This document shows, piece after piece, positions 54,979 to 63,055 of a stretch of DNA of 64,000 nucleotides. The translations under genes were made by a program, and so were the position numbers. The DNA is from Alteromonas sp. KUL106 (lineage in GTDB: Bacteria > Pseudomonadota > Gammaproteobacteria > Enterobacterales > Alteromonadaceae). Where the stretch lies: NCBI RefSeq assembly GCF_009811415.1, contig NZ_BLIG01000008.1, positions 62,001 through 126,000 of the forward strand, read 5' to 3'. Within the stretch, counting starts at the first letter, position 1; every line of letters starts with the position of its first letter. The notes beneath the pieces are model-generated. The model did not search any database. It saw only the letters and a program-made list of their open reading frames with translations, and had not been told where the DNA came from.

Positions 54979-55012
54979 AGGATAGGAGTTTTCTGTGACA
55001 GTTTTATTACGA
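54979..55012 (-). promoter_or_regulatory. Pho-box-like promoter of the DUF3450-ttpC-exbBD-tonB operon
   Basis: On the minus strand TCGTAAT-AAAA-CTGTCAC (54995-55012) resembles a PhoB box: two 7-mers, each near CTGTCAT, with a 4-nt spacer. After exactly 10 nt comes TATCCT (54979-54984) as -10, the spacing of PhoB-activated promoters. The second 7-mer also belongs to an inverted repeat (TGACAGTTT/AAACTGTCA, 54996-55020). Confidence 0.6.
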
Positions 55013-55044
55013 AACTGTCATAAATCGAAGACTATTGTCACAAA

Positions 55045-55074
55045 TAGAAAAGCCCGGCAGAAAAACCGGGCTTT
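55045..55074 (-). terminator. intrinsic terminator after the TonB-dependent receptor gene
   Basis: The stem AAAGCCCGG/CCGGGCTTT (55049-55057 with 55066-55074) has an 8-nt loop and is followed by a short T stretch on the minus strand, 51 nt beyond the receptor stop. It separates the receptor transcript from the DUF3450 promoter. Confidence 0.8.
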
Positions 55075-55125
55075 GGACGACTCTCGCAGTTCCCTTTTTA
55101 GGGAAGATAAACGATGTGCACTTTC

Positions 55126-57822
55126 TTAGAAGTTATAAGTAATTGAAGCGTTTATACCTGTACCAACAGTTAGCTTACGCAGTGTAAGACCTTCTTGCTC
55201 GATTTCTTTTTCGTCGTTGAGAAGGTTTTGTACACGGAATTTAATCGTCGTGTTGAAATCCGGGTAGTAGGTATAAACCGCGTCCAACGAGTGGAAAGGC
55301 TTTTCAATACCATCTTCAAAACCACGCACACCCGGTGCAATAATGCGCTCGCCAAATGAGTTATAAACCAATGACGCAGAGTGCTCACCGTTATCAGAAT
55401 CCCAACCTAACTGAAAGTTAGCTACCCACTCTGAGTGACCGACTAAACGACGTTTGTCGTTAGTAATGGTCGCCGTGATAGTACCGCCGTAAGCTTCACG
55501 CGCTTGCTGAGAGAACAGTGATTCTTGATCGCCACTGCCAATGGTAACTTCTGAGTCAGAAAGCGTCATGTTTCCTGAGAAGAAGAAGTTACTGAAGTTA
55601 TCGCCAATAAAACCTAGGTCGTGTAGGAATTCGAACTCAATACCATACAACTCGCCCTCTTGTCCGTTAGCCGTTAATAGCTGAGGTACACCCTCACCGC
55701 CGTCAAACTGAACCATCTCTATAGGATTTTCCATATCTTTATAGAAAAGTGCGATAGACAAGTTGTTACCCTGTGACATATACCACTCCCAGCGGAAGTC
55801 GATATTGGTCAGTTCTGTTTCAACCAATGAAGGCGAACCACGTACCAAGAATTCAGTTAACGGATCGATAAAGAACGTTGAGCTGATATCACGTAAATCA
55901 GGACGGATTAGCGTTTGGCTAATGTTAAAGCGATACTGCATCTCTTCACTTGGGATATACGTAAAAGCCAATGAAGGTAACACTTCAGATTCATTGTAAA
56001 TACTATCAATGATGGCATCAGTGTCATCGGCAAACCTATCCGAGTGCTCGATAAATGGAATCGATACTTGTTGGAAGTCTTCATAACGTGCACCACCACT
56101 TACGCGGAACTTCTGGTTAAAGAATGCATCAACCATGAAATAGCCTGCGGTCAGCTTGGTTGCCGCTAAATACTTATCACCTGCACCTGTATTGTCCTGA
56201 AACACAGAACGTCCTGTTGAGCTGGTGTAAAAGTCGTCATTGTAGATATTTTCTTGTGAGAAAATTTCGTTTAGACGGCTACCGGCTTTAAAGTCAGAAG
56301 AAATACCGAAGTGGCGTATTGCTAAGTCAATATTGTTACCGTCACGGGTTTTATCGTAGTAATCCATACCCGCTTTAAGTTCAACGTCGTAACCATCGCC
56401 AAAGAACGCGGTAGACACGTTGAAACCATAGGTATCAGACTCATCATAAAGCACCTGATACTGACGGTTAAGGTTAGTTCCTGGGGTATCATCAAGGCGC
56501 TCAAGCTCTAGCGCACCTGACTCATCGTAAAACTGCTGGAATGTCACTTCCATGATGTCTGGTGCTTCACGAGACGCCCGGCTTGTACCTACGTACCAGT
56601 CAAAGAATACACCGTCTAACAAGTTAAGGAAGTTGTGCGTGCCTTTAAGCTGTGAAGAAACCATTTCACGCTCTTCGAAAATGATATCCATGCGGCGGAA
56701 TTCTTCCACGCCAGGGTTAGATTCACTTTCGTCGAAGTAGTATCCATCGCGAACGCGGTCACGCATATCGTGAAGGATCATGTTCACAAGCTCAACTTTG
56801 TGGTTGCTATTGTATTCAAAACCAACGTTGAACATTCCGCTCCAACGCACGTTTTGCTCTGTTGAAATCATGTCTCGGAACTTGGTAAAGCGCGGGTTTT
56901 CTTGACCGCCACCAATATCGTTTCCAAGCATCTCTTCGGCAACTGTCCATTGATTGCTATATGAGACTGTTGCAAGAAAACCAAGTACGGAGTCATTGTC
57001 AAATACGTAGTTATTACCAATGGTCGTACCTAGGCTAAAATTTGGATCCACAGACTTTTCGTCCGGGCCAATATCCCAGTTAAACGAGCTTAGGATATCC
57101 TGCGTTTCAGCCAGTGTTCTCGTGCGGTCGCCTTCAAACCCTGCAGAACCATTTGCAGCAAGACCCGAGCTGATTATATCGGGCAGTGCACGGGTGCCGT
57201 CATCACGTCCTGTCCAATCGTCTCCACCACCAGAGTAGAAAACGCCGTCGTCGCTGTTTTGCGTGTTCCAACCGCCACCAGCACTTACGTTGAATACAAA
57301 TTCAGACGGAATTGATTTAGTGCGAATGTTTACGTTACCACCACCAAAATGCCCAGGCATATTGGGTGAGTAAGATTTCTGAACGTTAAGGCTCTCAATA
57401 ATGCTTGAAGGGAATAAATCAAGCGGTACAACCGAGCGCGTAGGATCCGGGCTTGGTACCGTCATGCCGTTGAGCTGTGTACTTGAGTAACGCTCACCCA
57501 AACCACGAACGTAGATAAATTTACCGTCAACAAGCGTAAGACCCGTTACACGTCGAAGTGCAGCAGCGGCGTCGCCGTCACCGGTACGTGAAATTTGTTC
57601 GGCGCCGAGAATATCAGCAACGAAGGCCTGATTCTGACGCTCTTGTAATACTGCTGTGGCAGTACCTTTAAGTCGCGTGCCCGTAGCAACGACCTCTTCG
57701 ATAGCTTCGTCTTCTGATTGCTGTGCTACTGCTGATAACGGTAACGCACTTGCGCCAAGAATGGACGCGATAGCCAGCGAAAGTCCACCGACTTTAAATG
57801 CTGACGTTTGATTGTTTTTCAT
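55126..57822 (-). CDS. TonB-dependent outer-membrane receptor
   Basis: A signal peptide (about 1-33, ending AVAQQ) precedes a TonB-box-like stretch (EEVVATGTR, about 42-50), a plug domain (about 60-175, with LRRVTGLTLVDGKFIYVRG and LNVQKSYSPNMPGHFGGGNV) and a beta-barrel ending in the aromatic INASITYNF. It has 898 residues. The plug form (VRGLGERYSSTQLNG) is that of receptors often paired with large extracellular lipoproteins in marine bacteria; substrate specificity is not given by the sequence. AGGAG lies 7 nt before the ATG. The gene lies downstream of the repeat lipoprotein and upstream of a TonB-TtpC operon, with a terminator on each side. Confidence 0.93.
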   Translation of the reverse strand: MKNNQTSAFKVGGLSLAIASILGASALPLSAVAQQSEDEAIEEVVATGTRLKGTATAVLQERQNQAFVADILGAEQISRTGDGDAAAALRRVTGLTLVDGKFIYVRGLGERYSSTQLNGMTVPSPDPTRSVVPLDLFPSSIIESLNVQKSYSPNMPGHFGGGNVNIRTKSIPSEFVFNVSAGGGWNTQNSDDGVFYSGGGDDWTGRDDGTRALPDIISSGLAANGSAGFEGDRTRTLAETQDILSSFNWDIGPDEKSVDPNFSLGTTIGNNYVFDNDSVLGFLATVSYSNQWTVAEEMLGNDIGGGQENPRFTKFRDMISTEQNVRWSGMFNVGFEYNSNHKVELVNMILHDMRDRVRDGYYFDESESNPGVEEFRRMDIIFEEREMVSSQLKGTHNFLNLLDGVFFDWYVGTSRASREAPDIMEVTFQQFYDESGALELERLDDTPGTNLNRQYQVLYDESDTYGFNVSTAFFGDGYDVELKAGMDYYDKTRDGNNIDLAIRHFGISSDFKAGSRLNEIFSQENIYNDDFYTSSTGRSVFQDNTGAGDKYLAATKLTAGYFMVDAFFNQKFRVSGGARYEDFQQVSIPFIEHSDRFADDTDAIIDSIYNESEVLPSLAFTYIPSEEMQYRFNISQTLIRPDLRDISSTFFIDPLTEFLVRGSPSLVETELTNIDFRWEWYMSQGNNLSIALFYKDMENPIEMVQFDGGEGVPQLLTANGQEGELYGIEFEFLHDLGFIGDNFSNFFFSGNMTLSDSEVTIGSGDQESLFSQQAREAYGGTITATITNDKRRLVGHSEWVANFQLGWDSDNGEHSASLVYNSFGERIIAPGVRGFEDGIEKPFHSLDAVYTYYPDFNTTIKFRVQNLLNDEKEIEQEGLTLRKLTVGTGINASITYNF

Positions 57823-57863
57823 TGTGTAACTCCTAAGAAACTGTAATCAGGTAGCTGCGCTTA

Positions 57864-57897
57864 CACAAAAGCTAAGGCGTAAAAACGCCTTAGCTTT
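57864..57897 (-). terminator. strong hairpin between lipoprotein and receptor genes
   Basis: A perfect 12-bp stem AAAGCTAAGGCG/CGCCTTAGCTTT (57868-57879 with 57886-57897) with a 6-nt loop is followed by TTTTG on the minus strand. It lies 21 nt beyond the lipoprotein stop and 45 nt before the receptor start, with no room for a clear separate promoter, so it probably lets only part of the transcripts through. Confidence 0.75.
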
Positions 57898-57918
57898 ACT
57901 GTGTTTCGCATTCTTTAA

Positions 57919-60900
57919 TTAGTCTTGAAGACCAACCGTTACCCAACCCAGTGTCCAGTCAGACTCACCGTCGAATGCACCTTGGAAGTCTGTACTATCA
58001 AAGAAAGCGTCCAAAGTAGAAGCGTCGAAGCCTGAACCTAATAAAACTGAATTGCTTGCAGGTACGAAACCTGTTGAATCAAAGCCAAGTGCTGCCGTGT
58101 CAGCAAGTACACTGTTGCCGTCTTGACCTTCAAACCATGCTTGTGTGCTGTCTGTACCTATTGTATCTGAACCGAAAGCACTCGTAGATGAACATGCTAC
58201 TGTTGAGTGTGTCACAGTGAGTGAACCTGCTGCGGCATTAGCAATTGACTCGTCACCATTCACTCGTAGGCAGTTGCTGTAGTTTGCACCACCGGTAACC
58301 ACTAGGTTTTTAATTGTACCTGCAGTACCGTTACGAAGACGTACACCATTTGTACTGTCTGCGCCTAAAATTGTCACGTTAGATACGGTTGGTGTAGTCA
58401 GTGGTGTCCACGCAGGGTTATCTTCGTTGTTGTCTGCTTCAAACGCGTTGTCGCCGCCCGCTGCGTCTTGCTTGATAACTACGTACTGTGCCTTACCTGT
58501 CCAACCGAACGACCAGTCTAGAGAATCGTCACCGATAGCCGTCAGCACTAAGTGGCTTACGTTTACTGTACCGCCGAAGAACTCAACGCCATCATCTAGG
58601 TTTTGATGAACTTGAACGAAGTCAACTTCAGTGCCACGGCCAACACCGGCAAATGAGATACCGTTTAGCTCATCGCCTGCCGCAAGTGCTTTACCTGCGT
58701 GCTTAACGATTACATAGCGAAGTGTACCTGAGTTATCATCTTCGTCTGCACCACCGTAAAGGCCTGCATCACCTTCAGCTGCAACACCACAGTTAGCAAG
58801 CTCTGCTTCAGACGTGTCAGCGTCGTCGCCTGTGTTACATAGGTTTGTTGGTGCGTTACCTAGAATAACCAGACCACCCCATTGGCCTATCGCTGTCTCG
58901 CCGCCAGTCATATCTTCAGAAGATGTGAAGGTAATTGGCAATGTTGCTGTACCAGCAGCTTCAATTTTAGAGCCGCGACGAACAACTAGGAAATCATCAC
59001 CGTCTTCGCCGAATACTGTCGTACCGCGCTGAATGTAAAGCGTCGCGCTGTCAGCATTGTCGTTACCTACTGCAGTACGACCTTTAATTAGCCAGTGAGC
59101 ATCATTAGTTAACGATACATCAGAAGTAAATACAGTGTCCGCTGTTAACTGATACACTGGCTTATCAGTAATATCAGGGAAGCTAGCAGAAACGTCCGTC
59201 GCTAAGCCTTGCTCTAGTGCCGTTGTAACGCCCGCCGGAATGCTATCATTTACAGCAACAGTCCAACCATCCATCCAGTTGTTGTCGCCGTCAAATGCAC
59301 CGATATAGTCAGTTGCTGCGAAGAAATCATTTTCTTCTGATACATCAACGCCCGCACCAAGAAGTGGTGAGCCAGAGCGAGGTGTAAAGCCATCGTTAGA
59401 AAGCATTAGCGCGTCAGCAGTAAGTACACTGTTGCCCGTTTGACCTTCAAACCATGCTTGAGTAGTGCCGCTACCAATAGTGTCTGAACCAAAGTTATTG
59501 CCTGCTTCACAAGCAACCACTGAATGTTCTACAGAAAGCTCGCCAGATACCGCGTTGGCAATTGACTCGTCGCCGTTAACACGTAGGCAGTTAGAGTAAC
59601 CTTCACCAGCAGTAACAACCAGATTGCGAATGTTACCCGCAGTACCGTTGCGTAGGCGTACGCCGTTAGTTGTGTCAGCGCCAACGATAGTCACGTTAGA
59701 AATAGTAGGCTTAGTAAGTGGAAGCCACGCTGGGTTGTCTTCGTTGTTATCTGCTTCAATAGCATTGTCGCCACCCGCAGCTGATTGTTGGATATAAACG
59801 TTTTGCGCGTTACCTGTCCAACCGAAAGACCAATCTAGCGAGTCATCACCGATATCAGTAAGTACAACGTTACGTACGCTGACTGTACCACCGAAGAACT
59901 CGATACCGTCATCAAGGTTTTGGTGAACTTGGATGTACTCAACTTTAGTACCTGAACCGATACCAGCAAATGAAATACCGTTTAACTCGTCACCTGCTGC
60001 TAGTGCACGGCCAGCGTGTTTAACTACAACATAGCGTAGTGAACCAGTATTGTCTTCAGGGTTGTTGCCGCCGTAAAGACCTGCATCACCTTCTGCCGCT
60101 ACACCACATGCAGCAAGTTCAGCGTCAGATGTTTGTGCATCATCACCGGTATTACATAAGTTAGTTGGTGCATTACCAAGAAGCACGATACCGCCCCATT
60201 GGCCGATACCCGTTTCGTCACCAATAAGGTCTTGAACAGAGGTAAACGTGATAGGTGCGCTTGCTGTACCGTTAGCTTCAATTTTAGAACCACGACGTAC
60301 TACTAGGAAGTCATCACCTTGCTCACCAAATACAGTTGTACCTTGCTCGATGAATAGTGTTGCGCTGTCTTCGTTATCGTTACCTACTGCAGTACGGCCT
60401 TTAATTAGCCAGTAAGCATCGTTGGTAAGCGTAACGTCAGAGGTAAATGTGGTGTCTGCAGTAATTTCATAAACCGGCTTGTCTAGGTTAAAGTCAGCCG
60501 ATACGTCTGTTGCTAAACCTTGTGCAAACGCGTTTGGAACGTCAGTTGGGAAACCGCCGTTTACGCCTACCGTCCAACCGACCGTCCAGTCTGTGCCGTT
60601 AGGGTTGAATGCACCGATGTACTGACCGCCGCCAAGTGCAACAGGAGAAGAAGCTGTGGGGAAGTAACCGTTATCTTCAAGCATTAATGCAGAAGCAGCT
60701 AAAACGCTGTTGCCATCTTGACCTTCAAACCATGCTTGAGTCGTACCACCGTTAATGGTGTCCGAACCAAAGTTGTTCGCAGGCGTTTCACACGCAACAA
60801 TTGAATCAGTGATAGAAAGCTCGCCAGACTCAGCGTTTGCAATCGCCTCGTCACCGTTTACACGTAGACAGTTGTTAGCCAGGGTAGAACCGGTGATAAG

Positions 60901-61812
60901 TACATTTGAAAGTACACCTGCCGTACCGTTGCGAAGACGTACGCCGTTAGTGCCGTCTGCACTTACGATAGTTACGTTAGAGATAGTTGGCTTAGTCAGC
61001 GGCAACCAAGACGGGTTGTCTTCGTTGTTGTCAGCCTCGATTGCGTTATCGCCACCGTCAGCTGACTGCTGGATGTAAACGTTCGTTGCGCTACCAGTCC
61101 AACCGAAAGACCAATCTAGAGAATCATCACCGATGTCAGTAAGTACAACGTTGCTCACGTTAACTGTACCACCGAAGAACTCAATACCGTCATCAAGGTT
61201 TTGGTGAACTTGGATGTGATTAACTGTAGTGCCTGAACCGATACCTGCGAAAGAAATACCGTTTAACTCGTCACCTGACGCTAGTGCTTTACCCGCATGC
61301 TTAACAACTACGTACTCTAGTGTACCTGAGTTATCTTCAGGGTTGTTGCCACCGTAAAGACCTGCATCGCCTTCAGCAGAGACGCCGCAGTTTGCTAGTT
61401 CTTCATCCGACGTATCTGCATCATCACCCGTATTACAAAGGTTAGTTGGTGCGTTACCTAGTAGAACTACACCGCCCCACTGACCGATAGAAGTTTCTTC
61501 ACCCGTAACGTCCTGTACTGATGTCATTACGATAGGTGCTGAAGACGTACCCGATGCGTCAATTTGAGAGCCACGACGAACAACCAAGAAGTCATCGCCG
61601 TCCTCGCCGATTACTGTGGTACCTTCTTGAATAGTTAATACCGCTGCATCAGCGTTATCGTTACCAACTGCGGTACGACCTTTGATGATCCAGTGAGCAT
61701 CGTTCGTTAAGGTCATATCTTGAGTGATCGTTAAATCAGTATTTAAACGATAGACAGGCTTGTCTGTAATCGTTCCTGAGAATTCGCTTGATACGTCGGT
61801 GGCAAAGCCTAG
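57919..61812 (-). repeat. three tandem ~1.3-kb coding repeats
   Basis: The lipoprotein gene consists of three tandem direct units of about 1.3 kb (about 57919-59212, 59213-60515 and 60516-61812). Long stretches are identical or nearly so at the protein level, for example GRTAVGNDN, LCNTGDDA and EFFGGTV in every unit. DNA identity is lower than protein identity at third positions, so the duplications are not very recent, although recombination between units is possible. Confidence 0.85.
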
Positions 61813-61995
61813 GGAGAAAGGCGTATCCACATCAGGAGTAGTCGGAGTAGTAGGTGTCGTTGGTGTAGTCGGAGTTGTTGGAGTAGTTGGTGCTACTACC
61901 TCGTCACCTTCATTAATATTGATGTCACCGCCACAGCCTGCGAGGACAAGCGCAGTCGTGATAGCACTTACCTTAAATATGTTACGAATTTCCAT
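57919..61995 (-). CDS. giant lipoprotein with three ~430-residue repeats
   Basis: A lipoprotein signal ends in LVLAGC (Cys20). A short Gly/Asp/Asn-rich tail and a (TTP)n linker (about 36-55) lead to three homologous units (about 62-493, 494-928 and 929-1358). Each unit opens with ATDVS and DKPVY, then TLTNDAHWLIKGRTAVGNDN and GQWGGVVLLGNAPTN, a Cys pair around GDDADTSDEEL, QVHQNLDDGIEFFGGTV and NGVRLRNGTAG, and closes with a Cys near LRVNGDE and GSDTI...AWFEGQ. The Gly/Asn-rich, short-strand pattern suggests right-handed beta-helices, which is inference. Single-unit relatives occur beside TonB receptors. GGAG is 6 nt before the ATG. It is probably a surface or outer-membrane partner of the receptor downstream; ligand unknown. 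Confidence 0.88.
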   Translation of the reverse strand: MEIRNIFKVSAITTALVLAGCGGDININEGDEVVAPTTPTTPTTPTTPTTPTTPDVDTPFSLGFATDVSSEFSGTITDKPVYRLNTDLTITQDMTLTNDAHWIIKGRTAVGNDNADAAVLTIQEGTTVIGEDGDDFLVVRRGSQIDASGTSSAPIVMTSVQDVTGEETSIGQWGGVVLLGNAPTNLCNTGDDADTSDEELANCGVSAEGDAGLYGGNNPEDNSGTLEYVVVKHAGKALASGDELNGISFAGIGSGTTVNHIQVHQNLDDGIEFFGGTVNVSNVVLTDIGDDSLDWSFGWTGSATNVYIQQSADGGDNAIEADNNEDNPSWLPLTKPTISNVTIVSADGTNGVRLRNGTAGVLSNVLITGSTLANNCLRVNGDEAIANAESGELSITDSIVACETPANNFGSDTINGGTTQAWFEGQDGNSVLAASALMLEDNGYFPTASSPVALGGGQYIGAFNPNGTDWTVGWTVGVNGGFPTDVPNAFAQGLATDVSADFNLDKPVYEITADTTFTSDVTLTNDAYWLIKGRTAVGNDNEDSATLFIEQGTTVFGEQGDDFLVVRRGSKIEANGTASAPITFTSVQDLIGDETGIGQWGGIVLLGNAPTNLCNTGDDAQTSDAELAACGVAAEGDAGLYGGNNPEDNTGSLRYVVVKHAGRALAAGDELNGISFAGIGSGTKVEYIQVHQNLDDGIEFFGGTVSVRNVVLTDIGDDSLDWSFGWTGNAQNVYIQQSAAGGDNAIEADNNEDNPAWLPLTKPTISNVTIVGADTTNGVRLRNGTAGNIRNLVVTAGEGYSNCLRVNGDESIANAVSGELSVEHSVVACEAGNNFGSDTIGSGTTQAWFEGQTGNSVLTADALMLSNDGFTPRSGSPLLGAGVDVSEENDFFAATDYIGAFDGDNNWMDGWTVAVNDSIPAGVTTALEQGLATDVSASFPDITDKPVYQLTADTVFTSDVSLTNDAHWLIKGRTAVGNDNADSATLYIQRGTTVFGEDGDDFLVVRRGSKIEAAGTATLPITFTSSEDMTGGETAIGQWGGLVILGNAPTNLCNTGDDADTSEAELANCGVAAEGDAGLYGGADEDDNSGTLRYVIVKHAGKALAAGDELNGISFAGVGRGTEVDFVQVHQNLDDGVEFFGGTVNVSHLVLTAIGDDSLDWSFGWTGKAQYVVIKQDAAGGDNAFEADNNEDNPAWTPLTTPTVSNVTILGADSTNGVRLRNGTAGTIKNLVVTGGANYSNCLRVNGDESIANAAAGSLTVTHSTVACSSTSAFGSDTIGTDSTQAWFEGQDGNSVLADTAALGFDSTGFVPASNSVLLGSGFDASTLDAFFDSTDFQGAFDGESDWTLGWVTVGLQD
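61835..61894 (-). repeat. 9-bp tandem repeats encoding a Thr-Thr-Pro linker
   Basis: Six to seven degenerate 9-bp units (GGAGTAGTC type on the plus strand) encode PTTPTTP. Because the unit is a multiple of three, changes in copy number would lengthen or shorten the linker between lipid anchor and repeats without a frameshift. Confidence 0.8.
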
Positions 61996-62039
61996 TAAAT
62001 TCTCCAGATTTTTGTAATACGGATTCTGAGGTTTGCTAG

Positions 62040-62073
62040 AGAGTAAAGGAGATCAGTGACATTTTTGTTACAA
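62040..62073 (-). promoter_or_regulatory. Pho-box-like promoter of the lipoprotein-receptor genes
   Basis: On the minus strand TTGTAAC-AAAA-ATGTCAC (62056-62073) has the two-7-mer, 4-nt-spacer layout of a PhoB box. It is followed after exactly 10 nt by TACTCT (62040-62045) as a weak -10. It has the same architecture and the same AAAA spacer as the site before the DUF3450 operon. The predicted leader is about 38 nt. Confidence 0.55.
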
Positions 62074-62201
62074 AGTAAAAAACTTATCGAATTTATTTGA
62101 ACTTTTTCAGCTTTGAACTACTGCCATTACAAAGCCATTACTTTTCATATAGATAAACCTATATTGGTTAAAAATAAAACGAGCAAAGACGTCAAATGCA
62201 T

Positions 62202-63002
62202 TTAATTTTTTGTTCTAAACCATTTGGTTATGACAGTTTTGTGACCGCGAGTGACAGGTTCTGCGAAGTGGATGCTATTGAGATTAGGGTCGCCAGAGGG
62301 CAGTAAGTTGTTCCAAAAAAGCGCTTTTCCCTTTTTCGGGGATATCGCAATATTTAGCTTGGTAAATCGGGTGTGGCCGCCTTCACATTCATCATTCAGG
62401 TAAATCATGCATGTCCATGTTCGCTGACCGCGCGATTGACAATGCGCTTTGTATTGCGGGCTTCCTGGAGGAAAAAAGTCGTAATGCGGTTTGTAATACT
62501 CCCCGACATTGTAGTGCTGAGCCTGAATGACTTCCCCCTCCCCCACGCCTAAGCTGAGTGTTGAAACTATGCGGCTATCAACCGCCTTAACTAACCCGTT
62601 GTTGAGAAAAGCTAATTCACAGGTTGTAGACGTTCTAATGTCGTCTGCGCTTGGCGCCCCTGCCAATTTTGAGGGAGCGAGTTTATCTTTGGTCAGTGCA
62701 ACCAGTTCGTCGCACTCTTGGCAGCTCAAAAAGTTGTCGTACGCATACAGCTGAATGTTGTTTTCATCAGCAACTGGCTTTGCCTTTTCCAATCGAGTGA
62801 TAGCACTTTTTGCTAGCTTCTCGTAGAAACTTGAAGAGGGTGAAAACAGGTAGTCAGCGGGCAAATTGGCGCCGAGCACTTTTTTAATCGTGGCGGGAGA
62901 AAAACCGTTCTCCACTAAGGTTGTCACGATAGTCGGCACTGCCGTCCCTGATAGCAGGCATTTGACGACCCATTGTTTCCACACTGGCGGCATATACGAC
63001 AC
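62202..63002 (-). CDS. prolyl-4-hydroxylase-type 2-oxoglutarate/Fe(II) oxygenase
   Basis: This is a 266-residue cytosolic protein. The N-terminal helical part (1-80) is followed by a P4H-type double-stranded beta-helix. Iron ligands are His173 and Asp175 (YKPHYDFF) and His245 (SIHFAEPV); the 2-oxoglutarate-binding Lys is in RGHKTVITKW (Lys255). ECEGGHTRFTKLNI and LFWNNLLPSGDPN are also typical. It would hydroxylate a protein or small molecule; the target is unknown. The GTG at 63002 has AAGGG 7 nt upstream. It starts 53 nt after the PstS-like gene and is probably cotranscribed with it. Confidence 0.88.
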   Translation of the reverse strand: MSYMPPVWKQWVVKCLLSGTAVPTIVTTLVENGFSPATIKKVLGANLPADYLFSPSSSFYEKLAKSAITRLEKAKPVADENNIQLYAYDNFLSCQECDELVALTKDKLAPSKLAGAPSADDIRTSTTCELAFLNNGLVKAVDSRIVSTLSLGVGEGEVIQAQHYNVGEYYKPHYDFFPPGSPQYKAHCQSRGQRTWTCMIYLNDECEGGHTRFTKLNIAISPKKGKALFWNNLLPSGDPNLNSIHFAEPVTRGHKTVITKWFRTKN

Positions 63003-63055
63003 TTTCTTACCCTTGACGTTTGACGGCTAATGAAGCGGTTTCTTACTTTACTTAT

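Noticed and set aside
54919..55125. Fur box controlling the TonB operon or receptor
   Set aside because: No GATAATGATAATCATTATC-like sequence was found here or before the receptor; the Pho-box-like reading fits better.
57919..61812. CRISPR or other repeat array
   Set aside because: The long periodicity comes from three homologous protein-coding units in one open frame, not from short repeats with spacers.
61760..62017. Plus-strand frame with repeated Gly-Val-Val
   Set aside because: It is the antisense shadow of the (TTP)n linker repeats in the lipoprotein gene.
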